64,000 nucleotides of DNA, taken from NCBI RefSeq assembly GCF_000515215.1, contig NZ_KI911557.1, positions 4,025,741-4,089,740 of the forward strand. Reading direction: 5' to 3'. The position numbers were made by a program, and so were the translations under genes. The notes beneath the pieces are model-generated. The model was given only the letters and a program-made list of their open reading frames with translations. It ran no database searches and was not told the DNA's origin. This DNA is from Methylomonas sp. 11b (lineage in GTDB: Bacteria > Pseudomonadota > Gammaproteobacteria > Methylococcales > Methylomonadaceae). Shown here piece by piece: positions 49,306-58,692 of this stretch. Each line of letters begins with the position of its first letter. Positions within the stretch are counted from its first letter, which is position 1.

Positions 49306-50661
49306 ATGGCGCAAAAACTTTACATACAGACTAACGGCTGTCAAATGAACGAATACGATTCCGATAAAATGCGGGACGTATTGATGGCATCGCATGGCAT
49401 GGAGTTGACCGATATTCCGGAACACGCCGATGTGTTACTGCTAAACACCTGTTCGATTCGCGAAAAAGCCCAGGAAAAGGTGTTTTCTGCGGTCGGGCGC
49501 TGGAAAAAAATCAAAGATAAACGTCCCGGTGTGATTATCGGCGTCGGTGGCTGCGTGGCCAGCCAGGAAGGTGCCGCGCTGCAAAAACGCGCACCGTATG
49601 TAGACATCGTGTTTGGCCCGCAAACTCTGCACCGCTTGCCTGAGTTGTTAAACCAAGCACGTAGCGGCGGTAAGCATGTCGTAGATATTTCTTTTCCGGA
49701 AATCGAAAAATTCGATAATTTACCGGAACCGCGTGCGGAAGGTCCTAAGGCCTATGTGTCGGTAATGGAAGGGTGCAGTAAATACTGTACCTATTGCGTA
49801 GTGCCATACACCCGCGGTGAAGAAGTCAGCCGGCCGCTGAACGATGTGATTGCCGAAATCGAAACGCTGGCCAGACAAGGCGTGCGCGAGATCAACCTGC
49901 TCGGCCAAAACGTTAATGCATATCGCGGTGCGATGGAAGACGGCGATCTAGCTAGTTTTGCGCTGCTGTTGCATTGCGTCGCTGCCGTCGATGGTATCGA
50001 CCGTATACGTTTCACCACATCGCATCCTTTGGAATTCACTGACGATATTATCGAAGCGTTTGCCGAAATTCCGCAGTTGGTCAATCATTTGCATTTGCCG
50101 GTGCAAAGCGGCAGCAACCGTATTTTGGCCGAGATGAAGCGCGGCCATAGACGCGAAGATTATCTGGAAATCATGCGCAAGATGAAAGCGGTGCGGCCGG
50201 GCATTAGTTTGTCGTCGGATTTTATCGTCGGCTTTCCCGGCGAAACCGAGCAGGATTTTCAAGATACGATGGATCTGATCGAAGAAGTCGGTTACGACTT
50301 GTCTTACAGTTTCATTTTCAGTGCCAGACCGGGCACGCCGGCGGCCAATTTTGCCGACGATGTCAGTATGGCGGTTAAGGAACAGCGCCTGAAGCGCTTG
50401 AAAGATAGGCTGAACGAAATGTTTATGGCTATTTCCGAAGCGATGATTGGTACGGTGCAAAGCGTACTGGTAGAAGGCATTTCCAAGAAAAATCCGCTGC
50501 ATCTCACTGGTCGTACCGAGAACAACCGCGCCGTGAATTTTGCCGGGCACCCGCGCTTGATAGGCCAGTTCGTTGATGTCTACATTGCCGAAGCCTTGCC
50601 CAATTCGTTACGCGGCCGTCTGGTGGAATCGTCCATCGAAAAAATCCAGCAGACCGCCTAG
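49306..50661 (+). CDS. miaB: tRNA-2-methylthio-N6-isopentenyladenosine synthase MiaB
   Basis: 451 aa. UPF0004 domain (residues 1-125) with the three cluster cysteines starting at [14 protein letters not shown]; radical SAM domain with C-x3-C-x2-C in [19 protein letters not shown]-terminal TRAM domain (about 380-445). It methylthiolates A37 of tRNAs reading codons starting with U. The next gene starts at its stop codon. Confidence 0.96.
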   Translation: MAQKLYIQTNGCQMNEYDSDKMRDVLMASHGMELTDIPEHADVLLLNTCSIREKAQEKVFSAVGRWKKIKDKRPGVIIGVGGCVASQEGAALQKRAPYVDIVFGPQTLHRLPELLNQARSGGKHVVDISFPEIEKFDNLPEPRAEGPKAYVSVMEGCSKYCTYCVVPYTRGEEVSRPLNDVIAEIETLARQGVREINLLGQNVNAYRGAMEDGDLASFALLLHCVAAVDGIDRIRFTTSHPLEFTDDIIEAFAEIPQLVNHLHLPVQSGSNRILAEMKRGHRREDYLEIMRKMKAVRPGISLSSDFIVGFPGETEQDFQDTMDLIEEVGYDLSYSFIFSARPGTPAANFADDVSMAVKEQRLKRLKDRLNEMFMAISEAMIGTVQSVLVEGISKKNPLHLTGRTENNRAVNFAGHPRLIGQFVDVYIAEALPNSLRGRLVESSIEKIQQTA

Positions 50662-51650
50662 TGTTGAACGCCAACCATTTTTCGCAAGAAATTACCCTGT
50701 TACCCGCCGATGCGCAGCGTTTGTCCAATTTTTGCGGACAATTGGATGCGCATATTCGCCAAATCGAGCAACGCTTGCAGGTAGAGATCGCCAATCGCAG
50801 CAATCATTTTAAAGTGACGGGTGTCGATGCCGCCGTCACGGCAGCTTGCGCGGTGATTCAGAAATTGTTCGAACTCACCGAGCGGGAAGAAATCACCCCG
50901 GAGCAAGTGCATTTGAGTTTGCAGGATGCCAGTATCGACCAGTTACTACAGGCGGCTCCGAACGTGAAATTGGAGCCGGTGGCGATTAAAACCAAGCGCG
51001 GAGTAATCAAGGGACGCGGTTTTAATCAGCAGGACTATTTGCGCAAGATCATTTCGCACGACATTAATTTTGGCGTCGGTCCCGCTGGTACCGGTAAAAC
51101 CTATCTGGCGGTGGCGTGTGCGGTTGACGCGCTGCAAAACGAGACGGTACGGCGGATTATCCTGGTGCGGCCGGCAGTCGAAGCGGGCGAGAAATTGGGT
51201 TTCCTGCCGGGCGATATGGCGCAGAAGGTCGATCCCTATTTACGGCCCTTGTACGACGCGCTTTACGACATGTTGGGCTTCGAACGCGTCGAGAAATTAC
51301 TGGAAAAAAATGTCATCGAAGTAGCGCCCTTAGCCTTTATGCGCGGTAGAACCTTGAACGATTCCTTCATTATTCTGGATGAAGCGCAAAATACCACGGT
51401 GGAACAGATCAAGATGTTTCTGACCCGGATCGGTTTTGGCTCCACCGCCGTCATTACCGGCGATGTCACGCAAATCGATTTACCCAACGAAAAAATGTCC
51501 GGCTTGAAGCATGTGTTGAAAGTGCTGAAGGATGTAGAGGGTATCAGTTTTACCTTTTTCGGCGTGCGCGACGTGGTCCGGCATCCTTTGGTGCAGCGGA
51601 TAGTCGCCGCCTACGAGCACTACGAAAAAGAGCACACGCCCTCGGTTTAG
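50661..51650 (+). CDS. ybeZ: PhoH family ATPase (YbeZ)
   Basis: 329 aa. Walker A GPAGTGKTYLAVA (near residue 140), Walker B SFIILDEAQN, and a TGDVTQIDLP motif. GTG 50661 overlaps the miaB stop codon. YbeZ acts with YbeY in ribosome RNA quality control. Confidence 0.93.
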   Translation: MLNANHFSQEITLLPADAQRLSNFCGQLDAHIRQIEQRLQVEIANRSNHFKVTGVDAAVTAACAVIQKLFELTEREEITPEQVHLSLQDASIDQLLQAAPNVKLEPVAIKTKRGVIKGRGFNQQDYLRKIISHDINFGVGPAGTGKTYLAVACAVDALQNETVRRIILVRPAVEAGEKLGFLPGDMAQKVDPYLRPLYDALYDMLGFERVEKLLEKNVIEVAPLAFMRGRTLNDSFIILDEAQNTTVEQIKMFLTRIGFGSTAVITGDVTQIDLPNEKMSGLKHVLKVLKDVEGISFTFFGVRDVVRHPLVQRIVAAYEHYEKEHTPSV

Positions 51651-51653
51651 TGT

Positions 51654-52115
51654 ATGAATTATATCGACATGCAAATTGCTACGTCGGCGCCTCACCCCGA
51701 ATTGGAGCAGTTTCAGCAATGGGCGGATATCGCCCTGGCAATTTTTGAAGATGGCGCGGACAGCGAACTGGTGATTCGGTTAGTCGATGATGCGGAAAGT
51801 GCGCAACTCAACCAACAATATCGCCACAAGAATGGGCCGACCAATATCCTGAGCTTTCCGTTTGAAGCGCCGGCGGGTATCGATATGGACTTGCTGGGCG
51901 ATTTGGTGATTTGCGCGCCGCTGATTGCGCAGGAAGCGGCGCAGCAAAACAAATTGGCCGAACATCATTGGGCGCATATCACTATACACGGCGTATTGCA
52001 TTTGCTAGGGTATGACCATATAGAGGATCAGGATGCCGAACAAATGGAAGCATTAGAAATTGAGATTTTGAGCAAATTAGGTATAGCAAACCCTTATATG
52101 GAGGATGGAAAGTAA
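51654..52115 (+). CDS. ybeY: Endoribonuclease YbeY
   Basis: 153 aa, a zinc-dependent RNase that matures 16S rRNA ends and removes faulty ribosomes. [21 protein letters not shown] carries the H-x3-H-x5-H zinc ligands, and TNILSFPFE is the family strand. It overlaps ybeX by one base. Confidence 0.96.
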   Translation: MNYIDMQIATSAPHPELEQFQQWADIALAIFEDGADSELVIRLVDDAESAQLNQQYRHKNGPTNILSFPFEAPAGIDMDLLGDLVICAPLIAQEAAQQNKLAEHHWAHITIHGVLHLLGYDHIEDQDAEQMEALEIEILSKLGIANPYMEDGK

Positions 52116-52951
52116 TGAGCGATGGTAACCCCCCGAGTAGTCAACCCCATAAGAGCTTGATCGAGCGCATCGGTCATTTTCTGAGTGGGGAGCCGCAAGA
52201 TCAGGAAGACTTGCTGGAGATATTGAGAGAATCGCAAGAAAAACATCTTTTAGACTCCGACGCGTTGGCCATGATGGAAGGCGTAATGCACGTAGCGGAG
52301 ATGCGGGTCAGAGACATCATGATTCCGCGTTCGCAAATGGTGGTCGTGCCCCGGGATGCGGAGCTGGAAACCATCTTTCCTTTAGTTGTCGAATTTGCCC
52401 ATTCCCGATTTCCAGTCATCGAAGAAGACCGCAGTAAGGTAGTCGGCGTGTTACTGGCCAAAGACTTGCTGGCTCATGCTTTGCGGGATAAAACCCTGAA
52501 AGTCGAAGATGTGATGCGTCCGGTCAACGTGGTTCCGGAAAGCAAGCGTTTGAACGTGTTGTTAAAAGAATTTCGCACCGAACGCAATCACATGGCCATC
52601 GTTGTAGACGAATACGGCAACGCCGCCGGCTTGGTGACGATTGAAGACGTCCTCGAGCAAATCGTCGGCAAGATCGAAGACGAACACGACGACGATGAAG
52701 TACAAGAATTTATTTCTCAGCGTAGCGAAAAAGAGTTTATCGTCAGCGCGCTTACACCCATCGAAGAATTCAACGATTATTTTTCCGCTACGCTGGAAGA
52801 CGACGAATACGATACGCTAGGCGGTTTGATCGTGCAGCGCCTTGAGCATTTTCCCAAGAAAGGCGAAAAAGTGGAGCTGGAAGACTTCTGTTTCGAGGTA
52901 TTGCGGGCCGACAATCGGCGGGTGCATTTACTGAAATTGAAGCTCAAATAA
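52115..52951 (+). CDS. ybeX: CBS-domain CorC-type protein YbeX
   Basis: 278 aa. Two CBS domains (about 65-195; VRDIMIPRSQMVVVP and VEDVMRPVNVVPESK) and a C-terminal CorC_HlyC domain (EEFNDYFSATLEDDEYDTLGG). The YbeX/CorC group is tied to magnesium/cobalt efflux and to ribosome maturation in the ybeZYX operon. No lnt gene follows here; the gene converges on the GGDEF-EAL gene with an 8-base overlap. Confidence 0.92.
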   Translation: MSDGNPPSSQPHKSLIERIGHFLSGEPQDQEDLLEILRESQEKHLLDSDALAMMEGVMHVAEMRVRDIMIPRSQMVVVPRDAELETIFPLVVEFAHSRFPVIEEDRSKVVGVLLAKDLLAHALRDKTLKVEDVMRPVNVVPESKRLNVLLKEFRTERNHMAIVVDEYGNAAGLVTIEDVLEQIVGKIEDEHDDDEVQEFISQRSEKEFIVSALTPIEEFNDYFSATLEDDEYDTLGGLIVQRLEHFPKKGEKVELEDFCFEVLRADNRRVHLLKLKLK

Positions 52952-55900
52952 GTGTGTTCTGTGCGCTGGTGCCTGAGGCTAGTAGTTCCTCGAATGCATC
53001 GGCCGGCAGGGCTCTGGAGAATAAATAGCCCTGTCCATAGTCGCAGTCCGCTTCCAGCAGTAGCTGGCGTTGTTGTTCGGTTTCTATGCCTTCCGCGATG
53101 ACCTTTATGCCCAGCTTGTGCGCCATGACGATAATCGCTTCGCAGAGTATCTTGTCGCTGGAGTTCGGCGACAAATTACCGACGAAAGACTGATCTATTT
53201 TCAGATAGTCGATATCGAATTTTTTCAGATAAGCCAGCGACGAATAGCCTGTGCCGAAATCGTCCAGCGATACTTGAATTCCCGCATCTCGAAAAGCCAG
53301 TAATTGATCTTTTACCACATTGCTGGCGTCCAGCAGCAAGCCCTCGGTAATTTCCGCCACGATGCTTTGTCCGGGCAACTCAAGTGTTTGCAAGTGATCC
53401 AGCCAAGTGCCGTGGGACTGGTCGTCGTAAAACTGCACCGGCGATTTGTTGACGCTGATCTGAAAATCCGGATGGTACCGGGAACGCCATTGTTTGACCT
53501 GTCCCGCCGCTTGTTTAAATACCCAATCGCCGATTTCGGCAATCAGGCCTATATCTTCGGCAATATGCACAAATTCTGCGGGACTGACCATGCCGCGCGT
53601 CGGGTGTTGCCAGCGAATCAGCGCTTCGGCTTTATGGATGGCGCCGGAGCCCAGTTCCACGACCGGCTGGTAATACACTTCGAACTGGTTGGCCTCCAGA
53701 GCGTTACGCAAATCGTCGGCAATCAGCATGCGCGCTAGAGCGGCTTCCTGCATTGATGGAGTGAAATAACAATAGCGATTACGGCCCTGATGTTTCGCGG
53801 CGTACATTGCTTGATCGGCGTTTTTGATTAATGAATCGATTCTCTCGGCGTCCTTGGGGTAGAGCGTGATGCCGATACTGGCGGAGATGTAGGCCACTTT
53901 GCTTTTCAGCTGAAAAGGTTCGGCCAATCTTTGCAGGATGTTTTTGACGACGCGTTCGGCGTCGTCGGCATCATCAAGTTCGCCGAGGATAACTGTGAAT
54001 TCGTCGCCGCCCAATCTGGCGACAGTATCGGAATCGCGTACGCAACGCAGTAGCCGTTGCGAGGCATCTTTCAGCAATAAATCGCCCATATCGTGCCCCA
54101 GTGTATCGTTAACTTCCTTGAAACGGTCAAGATCAAGCAATATCAAAGCGACCTGTAAGCCGCTACGATGTGCCTTTTTGATTTCTTGATCCAGTCTGTC
54201 GTGAAACATGCGGCGGTTGGGCAGGCCAGTGAGCGGATCGAAATTGGCTTGGGTCCAGATCAGTTCTTCGGACTGTTTTTTTTGCGTGATGTCGGAAAAC
54301 AACGCAACTCGCCGCTGCGGCACGCCATCCGCACTGAAGATGGTATTGATGGTCAGTTGCTCGGCGAAAATCTCGCCATTCTTCCGGCGATTCCAAATTT
54401 CGCCTTTCCAGTGACCGCCAGTGTTGATGGCGTGCCACATGGCTTGATAAAACTGTTCGCTCTGCCGCTCGGAGTTCAGAATGTTATGGTTTTTACCGAT
54501 GACTTCGTCCAAGGTGTAGCCGGTCAACGCGGTGAAAGCCGGATTAACATTGATGATCATGCCTTGTGCGTCGGTTACGGCCATGGCTTCGCTGCTGTTT
54601 TGATACACTAACGAAGCCAATTGCAGCTCTTCATTACTGCGGCTACGGTCGATCGCGATGCCGGCCAGATGCGAAGCCTGTTCAATCATCTGAATATCGT
54701 CGGCTCCCGGTGACGCTGGCTGGCGCTGGTAAATAGCGAACGTGCCCAACAATTGGCCGGAGGAGCCACGGATTGGTTCCGACCAGCACGCCCCTAAGTC
54801 GGCCCGTGCCGCAAGCTCGGTAAAAGGTCCCCAATACGTATGGTTCTGAATATCTTCGACAATGACGCGTTGGCCAAAGTAAGCGGCGGTGCCGCATGAG
54901 CCGACGCCGGGACCTATGAACAAGCCGTCTACGGCGGCATTGTAGAAGTCGGGCAGGCGCGGTGCCGCACCGATAAATAGGCGATTGCCTTCGCTATTCA
55001 ATAACAAGATTGAACAGAGTAAGTCCGGATTTTGGGTTTCCACACCCCGCACTACCGCTTGCAGGATATCCGGTAATGCCGCACCTTTTGACAGTAATTC
55101 CAGTACGTGGTTATGGGCGCGTTCGCGATTAGCCGCTTGTTGGCGATCACTGATATCCATGGCAATACCGATAATGCCGACCGTTTCTTGGTTAATGTCC
55201 TGTAATTGGGTGCGGGTTATCTGGATGGTATGCCGTTTGCCGTCGGCAAATTTAATTTGCTCGAGAGATTGATGCGGTTGGTTCGCTTGCGCTAAACAGG
55301 CTTGATCGGCGCTTAGGAAACGGGCGGCCATTTCCGTCCCAAACAGCTCGGCAAGTTGCTCGTTAGCAATGAAGCGGGCTTCCGGCAGGCCAAGGGCGTC
55401 GCAAAAGGTATGGTTTACAAACAAAAAGCGCGTATCAAGGTCGGCCAGCCAAATGCCGACCGGTGCGTTGTCGAGAATGGCATGCAACTTGGCTTCGGAG
55501 GCATGTAGCTCAGCTATTTGCGAGTTTAGTTGCTCAGTCATCGACATGAAGCTATTAGCCAGGTAGCCGATTTCGTCGTTACGCTGCGTCGGTAGCCCGG
55601 TCAGCGGCGTGCCCAGCTTGTATTGACCGATGGCGGTCGTCATCGAATTTAGCGGTTTGGCCAGGACGCGCGCCAACAGCAGCGAAATTGCACTTGCCAG
55701 CAGGCTGAACAACAATGTTATTTCGATAACGCCTATTCCCAGGGCTTTACTTTCCTGCAAAACGTTTTTCAGCGGCGTGTACAAGCCCAGCATCGCGAAG
55801 CGCCCGCGGCTTTCCGAGCCCAACGGCAGTTTTACGAAAGCGGCCAGTGAAGAAGCGGCCAGACTTTGCTTATCGCTGGTCGCGAATACCAAATGCGCTT

Positions 55901-56699
55901 GTTTGCCAGCCAGAATCGCTTTTATGTTCGGGATGTCATCCTGAATCAGGAAATTGCGGCCGCTCTCAAATCCAAAGGTTTTTGCCGCGTCGGGGTGCAT
56001 CAAGTAGTCCCCTCTGTCGTTGCTGAGCAGCAATTCAATATCGTCGGGAATATCGCCGCGCACTTGCTCGAACAACCCTTGTAAATCGACATTGATGACG
56101 ATCACCGCGATGGTGGAGGCGTTCGCCGACTTGATGGGCATCGCTATCCGCAGAGTGGGTTTGCCGAATCCCAGGTGAGTGCCTAATTCTTGATTTAAAT
56201 TGATTTCGGAAACGTAGTATAGCTCGGCGGCTAGCGGCATGGTTTCGAATACGTATGGGAAATGGTTCTTCTCTTGTAATTGTGCCTCGTCAATGATTTT
56301 GAGGTTGTCTTGGTCTCTATCGACTCTGACCAATTCCTTGCCGTAATGTTGTGTGTCGATCAAACGGATTTGACTGTATTCGGGATGGGCATTCAGCAGG
56401 CTGACAAAAATCTCCGCCAATTGATTTTTGCGTATGCTCAACTTTGACTCAGGTTTCGCCGAGACGATGTCGGCGCTGACCGGCAGATGGGTTAGAAACT
56501 TTACGTTGCTGGCGGTAGCTGCCAACGCATCCGCAAATCGGTGTCCTAAGGCTTGGGTGTCGTTTAACAGCTTATCCTTGGCCGTTCCCACCAGCATGGT
56601 CCGGCTACGATCGTAAACATAATAACCGGTTAGGCCTGTGGATAGTGTGCCTAGCAGTGCCAGCCAGAAACCCAGTTTTATGCCTATGCTGGAGCGCAC
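52944..56699 (-). CDS. Membrane GGDEF-EAL c-di-GMP enzyme with Cache, HAMP, PAS and GAF domains
   Basis: 1251 aa. Membrane helix near 8-27, periplasmic double-Cache domain to about 310, second helix near 318-342, HAMP to about 395, PAS (about 405-525), GAF (about 540-690), PAS (about 700-815), GGDEF (RLGGDEFTVILGEL) and EAL (AEALIRW, DDFGTGYSSLAYLKKFDIDYLKID, ETEQQRQLLLEADCDYGQGY). Both catalytic motifs look intact, so it may make and break c-di-GMP. GTG 56699 starts where the binding-protein gene stops (GAGG upstream). The order resembles NspS-MbaA of Vibrio, in which a PotD-like protein controls a GGDEF-EAL enzyme by polyamine binding. Confidence 0.9.
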   Translation of the reverse strand: MRSSIGIKLGFWLALLGTLSTGLTGYYVYDRSRTMLVGTAKDKLLNDTQALGHRFADALAATASNVKFLTHLPVSADIVSAKPESKLSIRKNQLAEIFVSLLNAHPEYSQIRLIDTQHYGKELVRVDRDQDNLKIIDEAQLQEKNHFPYVFETMPLAAELYYVSEINLNQELGTHLGFGKPTLRIAMPIKSANASTIAVIVINVDLQGLFEQVRGDIPDDIELLLSNDRGDYLMHPDAAKTFGFESGRNFLIQDDIPNIKAILAGKQAHLVFATSDKQSLAASSLAAFVKLPLGSESRGRFAMLGLYTPLKNVLQESKALGIGVIEITLLFSLLASAISLLLARVLAKPLNSMTTAIGQYKLGTPLTGLPTQRNDEIGYLANSFMSMTEQLNSQIAELHASEAKLHAILDNAPVGIWLADLDTRFLFVNHTFCDALGLPEARFIANEQLAELFGTEMAARFLSADQACLAQANQPHQSLEQIKFADGKRHTIQITRTQLQDINQETVGIIGIAMDISDRQQAANRERAHNHVLELLSKGAALPDILQAVVRGVETQNPDLLCSILLLNSEGNRLFIGAAPRLPDFYNAAVDGLFIGPGVGSCGTAAYFGQRVIVEDIQNHTYWGPFTELAARADLGACWSEPIRGSSGQLLGTFAIYQRQPASPGADDIQMIEQASHLAGIAIDRSRSNEELQLASLVYQNSSEAMAVTDAQGMIINVNPAFTALTGYTLDEVIGKNHNILNSERQSEQFYQAMWHAINTGGHWKGEIWNRRKNGEIFAEQLTINTIFSADGVPQRRVALFSDITQKKQSEELIWTQANFDPLTGLPNRRMFHDRLDQEIKKAHRSGLQVALILLDLDRFKEVNDTLGHDMGDLLLKDASQRLLRCVRDSDTVARLGGDEFTVILGELDDADDAERVVKNILQRLAEPFQLKSKVAYISASIGITLYPKDAERIDSLIKNADQAMYAAKHQGRNRYCYFTPSMQEAALARMLIADDLRNALEANQFEVYYQPVVELGSGAIHKAEALIRWQHPTRGMVSPAEFVHIAEDIGLIAEIGDWVFKQAAGQVKQWRSRYHPDFQISVNKSPVQFYDDQSHGTWLDHLQTLELPGQSIVAEITEGLLLDASNVVKDQLLAFRDAGIQVSLDDFGTGYSSLAYLKKFDIDYLKIDQSFVGNLSPNSSDKILCEAIIVMAHKLGIKVIAEGIETEQQRQLLLEADCDYGQGYLFSRALPADAFEELLASGTSAQNTLI

Positions 56700-57746
56700 T
56701 CAGAATGCCTCGGGCGCTTCGCCGGAAATGATTCTATCCCATAGCGTTTTGCGCGCTAGAGGATTGAGTATCGGTTCCAGCCAAATGATGGGCTGGTTTT
56801 GGGGACTGTCGTTCTCCGGCGCTGTAAGGGTGTTTGCCAAGCCGTGTTGCTGGGTGAGTCGCTCGCTGACCGCTTTTTCCAAGGTGTAATTAATCCATGC
56901 TTCCGCTAATTCAGGGTTTCGGCTATTTTGGGTGATTGCCCAGCAATCCAGCCAGGCCAGCGCGCCTTCGCGGGGAATCACATAGCCGATGTCGGCACCT
57001 GCTTCGCGCAAGGCTTTCAGTTGTTGGGTGCCGTAATTACCGAAAATCAAGGCTATATCATATTTGACAAAAAGCCTGGTCGCTTCCTCGGCGGTCGCGT
57101 AAAAGGTCAAAACATTACGGCGTAACTTGGCCAATTCGCGAGCGGCCTGTTGTAGTTCGGGATACGTCATCCGGAACGGATTGGAGACGCCCCTCAGTAA
57201 GCCGACCATGGAAAAATTGTGATTACTGGCGTTAAAAGCCAGCACGCGGCCCCGATAAGCGGTGTCCCACATAGCCGACATGGATTGTGGGGCTGTGTTA
57301 ACTAGTTTGCGGTTATAGATCAGCCCCATTTCCGAGTAGGTGTAAGGAACGGCATACGTGTCGTTCCCACGAACCAGACCGGGGATAGCTTGCAAGTTTT
57401 GGAAACGCGGCAATTGCCGGGCATGGTTGGGGATATTCGCCATGCTGATCGGTCTGCTGAGGCCATGATCGATATAACGCTGCAATTCCGCAGTATTGAC
57501 AGCAAATACGTCATAGCTGCCGCTATTGATTTTCTGCCAAAGGTCGTCGTCCGACGTTACCAGGGTCAACTCTATCGCAACGTTGAACCGCTGCTGGAAT
57601 GCCGAAATCACTTCATTATCGGCGTAACCGTCCCAAGTGAGTATCCGCAACGTTTCCTGGGCGGACACCCAACCGGATATTGCCAGACACATGATCGTTA
57701 GAAAATATGTAAAAACGGTGGCGGAACGTTTGGCAGTAATGCTCAT
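56700..57746 (-). CDS. PotD-like periplasmic solute-binding protein, likely polyamine sensor
   Basis: 348 aa with a signal peptide (about 1-29, cut near VSA-QE). TLRILTWDGYADNEVISAFQQ and GSYDVFAVNTAELQRY are typical of the spermidine/putrescine-binding PotD type (SBP_bac_8/13). No ABC transporter genes are next to it. Instead it is followed without a gap by the GGDEF-EAL gene, so it is more likely a ligand sensor than a transporter part. The ligand is unproven. The start at ATG 57746 gives a compact signal peptide. Confidence 0.8.
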   Translation of the reverse strand: MSITAKRSATVFTYFLTIMCLAISGWVSAQETLRILTWDGYADNEVISAFQQRFNVAIELTLVTSDDDLWQKINSGSYDVFAVNTAELQRYIDHGLSRPISMANIPNHARQLPRFQNLQAIPGLVRGNDTYAVPYTYSEMGLIYNRKLVNTAPQSMSAMWDTAYRGRVLAFNASNHNFSMVGLLRGVSNPFRMTYPELQQAARELAKLRRNVLTFYATAEEATRLFVKYDIALIFGNYGTQQLKALREAGADIGYVIPREGALAWLDCWAITQNSRNPELAEAWINYTLEKAVSERLTQQHGLANTLTAPENDSPQNQPIIWLEPILNPLARKTLWDRIISGEAPEAF

Positions 57747-57906
57747 AAGGCTGTCGGCATGAATTTGTCGGGCCATCATAACCAATTAGTATGCGCTTTC
57801 CGCCAATTACGATATTGATATTATGTTGCCGCGCACAGATTCCGAAAATAATACTGTGACGCTGCCGGGTAGGATTGTTCGGCTGGTAGTCGAGTGCGGG
57901 TCCCGA

Positions 57907-58692
57907 TCAATCCGCTTGATCGACTTTGATCAGAATGCGTAAAACGTTTTGCCGGGTACTGTGGTTGAAACTGTTGAAGCCGCGACTGTCGGATTGTTCG
58001 GTGTCGGCATTGCCGGCAAGTTCCACCCATTCGCCGAGATTGGCGCGTAAAGTGGTGTGTGCGGATTGGGTTTCGATATGGCCGTTGCGCTGAAAGGTGT
58101 CCGACCACGGTTCGATATCGAGAGTGACTTGGTTGCCGGTCAAACGCGGCGTAACAGCGAAGCCGGTACTGGCTTCAATCATCTGGGTATTGCTGCTCAC
58201 CGCGGAACCATAGCCTGAGTCGTAGACGCTGTAATTTTGCACCGGCCGGACCTGTCCTGTTTTGATATGGGCTGCCTGACCTTCCAGGGTGCGTAATTGT
58301 TGATGTTGTTGCCGGTTTTGCAAATCCTCGGTGTTGCCCATCATGCCGCGCATCCGAATCGTATTCGGCGCTGCGGCAATGGCCGCTTCGGCGTTCAACT
58401 CGGCTGCCGTTTTGCTGCTGGTTTGTAAGACGCTGATGACTAGATTGCTCATCCGGGCATCGAGTTTTTGAATGAGGGCCCTGATTTCGCCGAGTTTGGC
58501 GGGATTGGTTTTAACGATCAGACTGGAACCGTTATCGATGACGCGATCATCTGCATCCAGCAAGGGCGCCACTAAAGCCTGTACTTCTGAGGCGGGGCGG
58601 TTGGCGAGCGGGATGACTTCCAGCACCGATTCGTCGGCAACCGCGAGGCCGGCTATCAACATCAAGCCGGCCAAGCAGGGTTTAGATTTCAT
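57907..58692 (-). CDS. NolW/secretin N-domain-like exported protein
   Basis: 261 aa. A signal peptide (1-19, cut near VADE) is followed by a secretin N-domain (VLEVIPLANRPASEVQALVAPLL, LIVKTNPAKLGEIRALIQKLD) and a C-terminal beta part (VTPRLTGNQVTLDIEPWSDT, ANLGEWVELAG) like the secretin gate region. It is much shorter than a secretin and lacks the full barrel, so it is probably a periplasmic or outer membrane accessory protein. The start codon ATG 58692 overlaps the glgA stop by 11 bases. Its function is unknown. Confidence 0.7.
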   Translation of the reverse strand: MKSKPCLAGLMLIAGLAVADESVLEVIPLANRPASEVQALVAPLLDADDRVIDNGSSLIVKTNPAKLGEIRALIQKLDARMSNLVISVLQTSSKTAAELNAEAAIAAAPNTIRMRGMMGNTEDLQNRQQHQQLRTLEGQAAHIKTGQVRPVQNYSVYDSGYGSAVSSNTQMIEASTGFAVTPRLTGNQVTLDIEPWSDTFQRNGHIETQSAHTTLRANLGEWVELAGNADTEQSDSRGFNSFNHSTRQNVLRILIKVDQAD

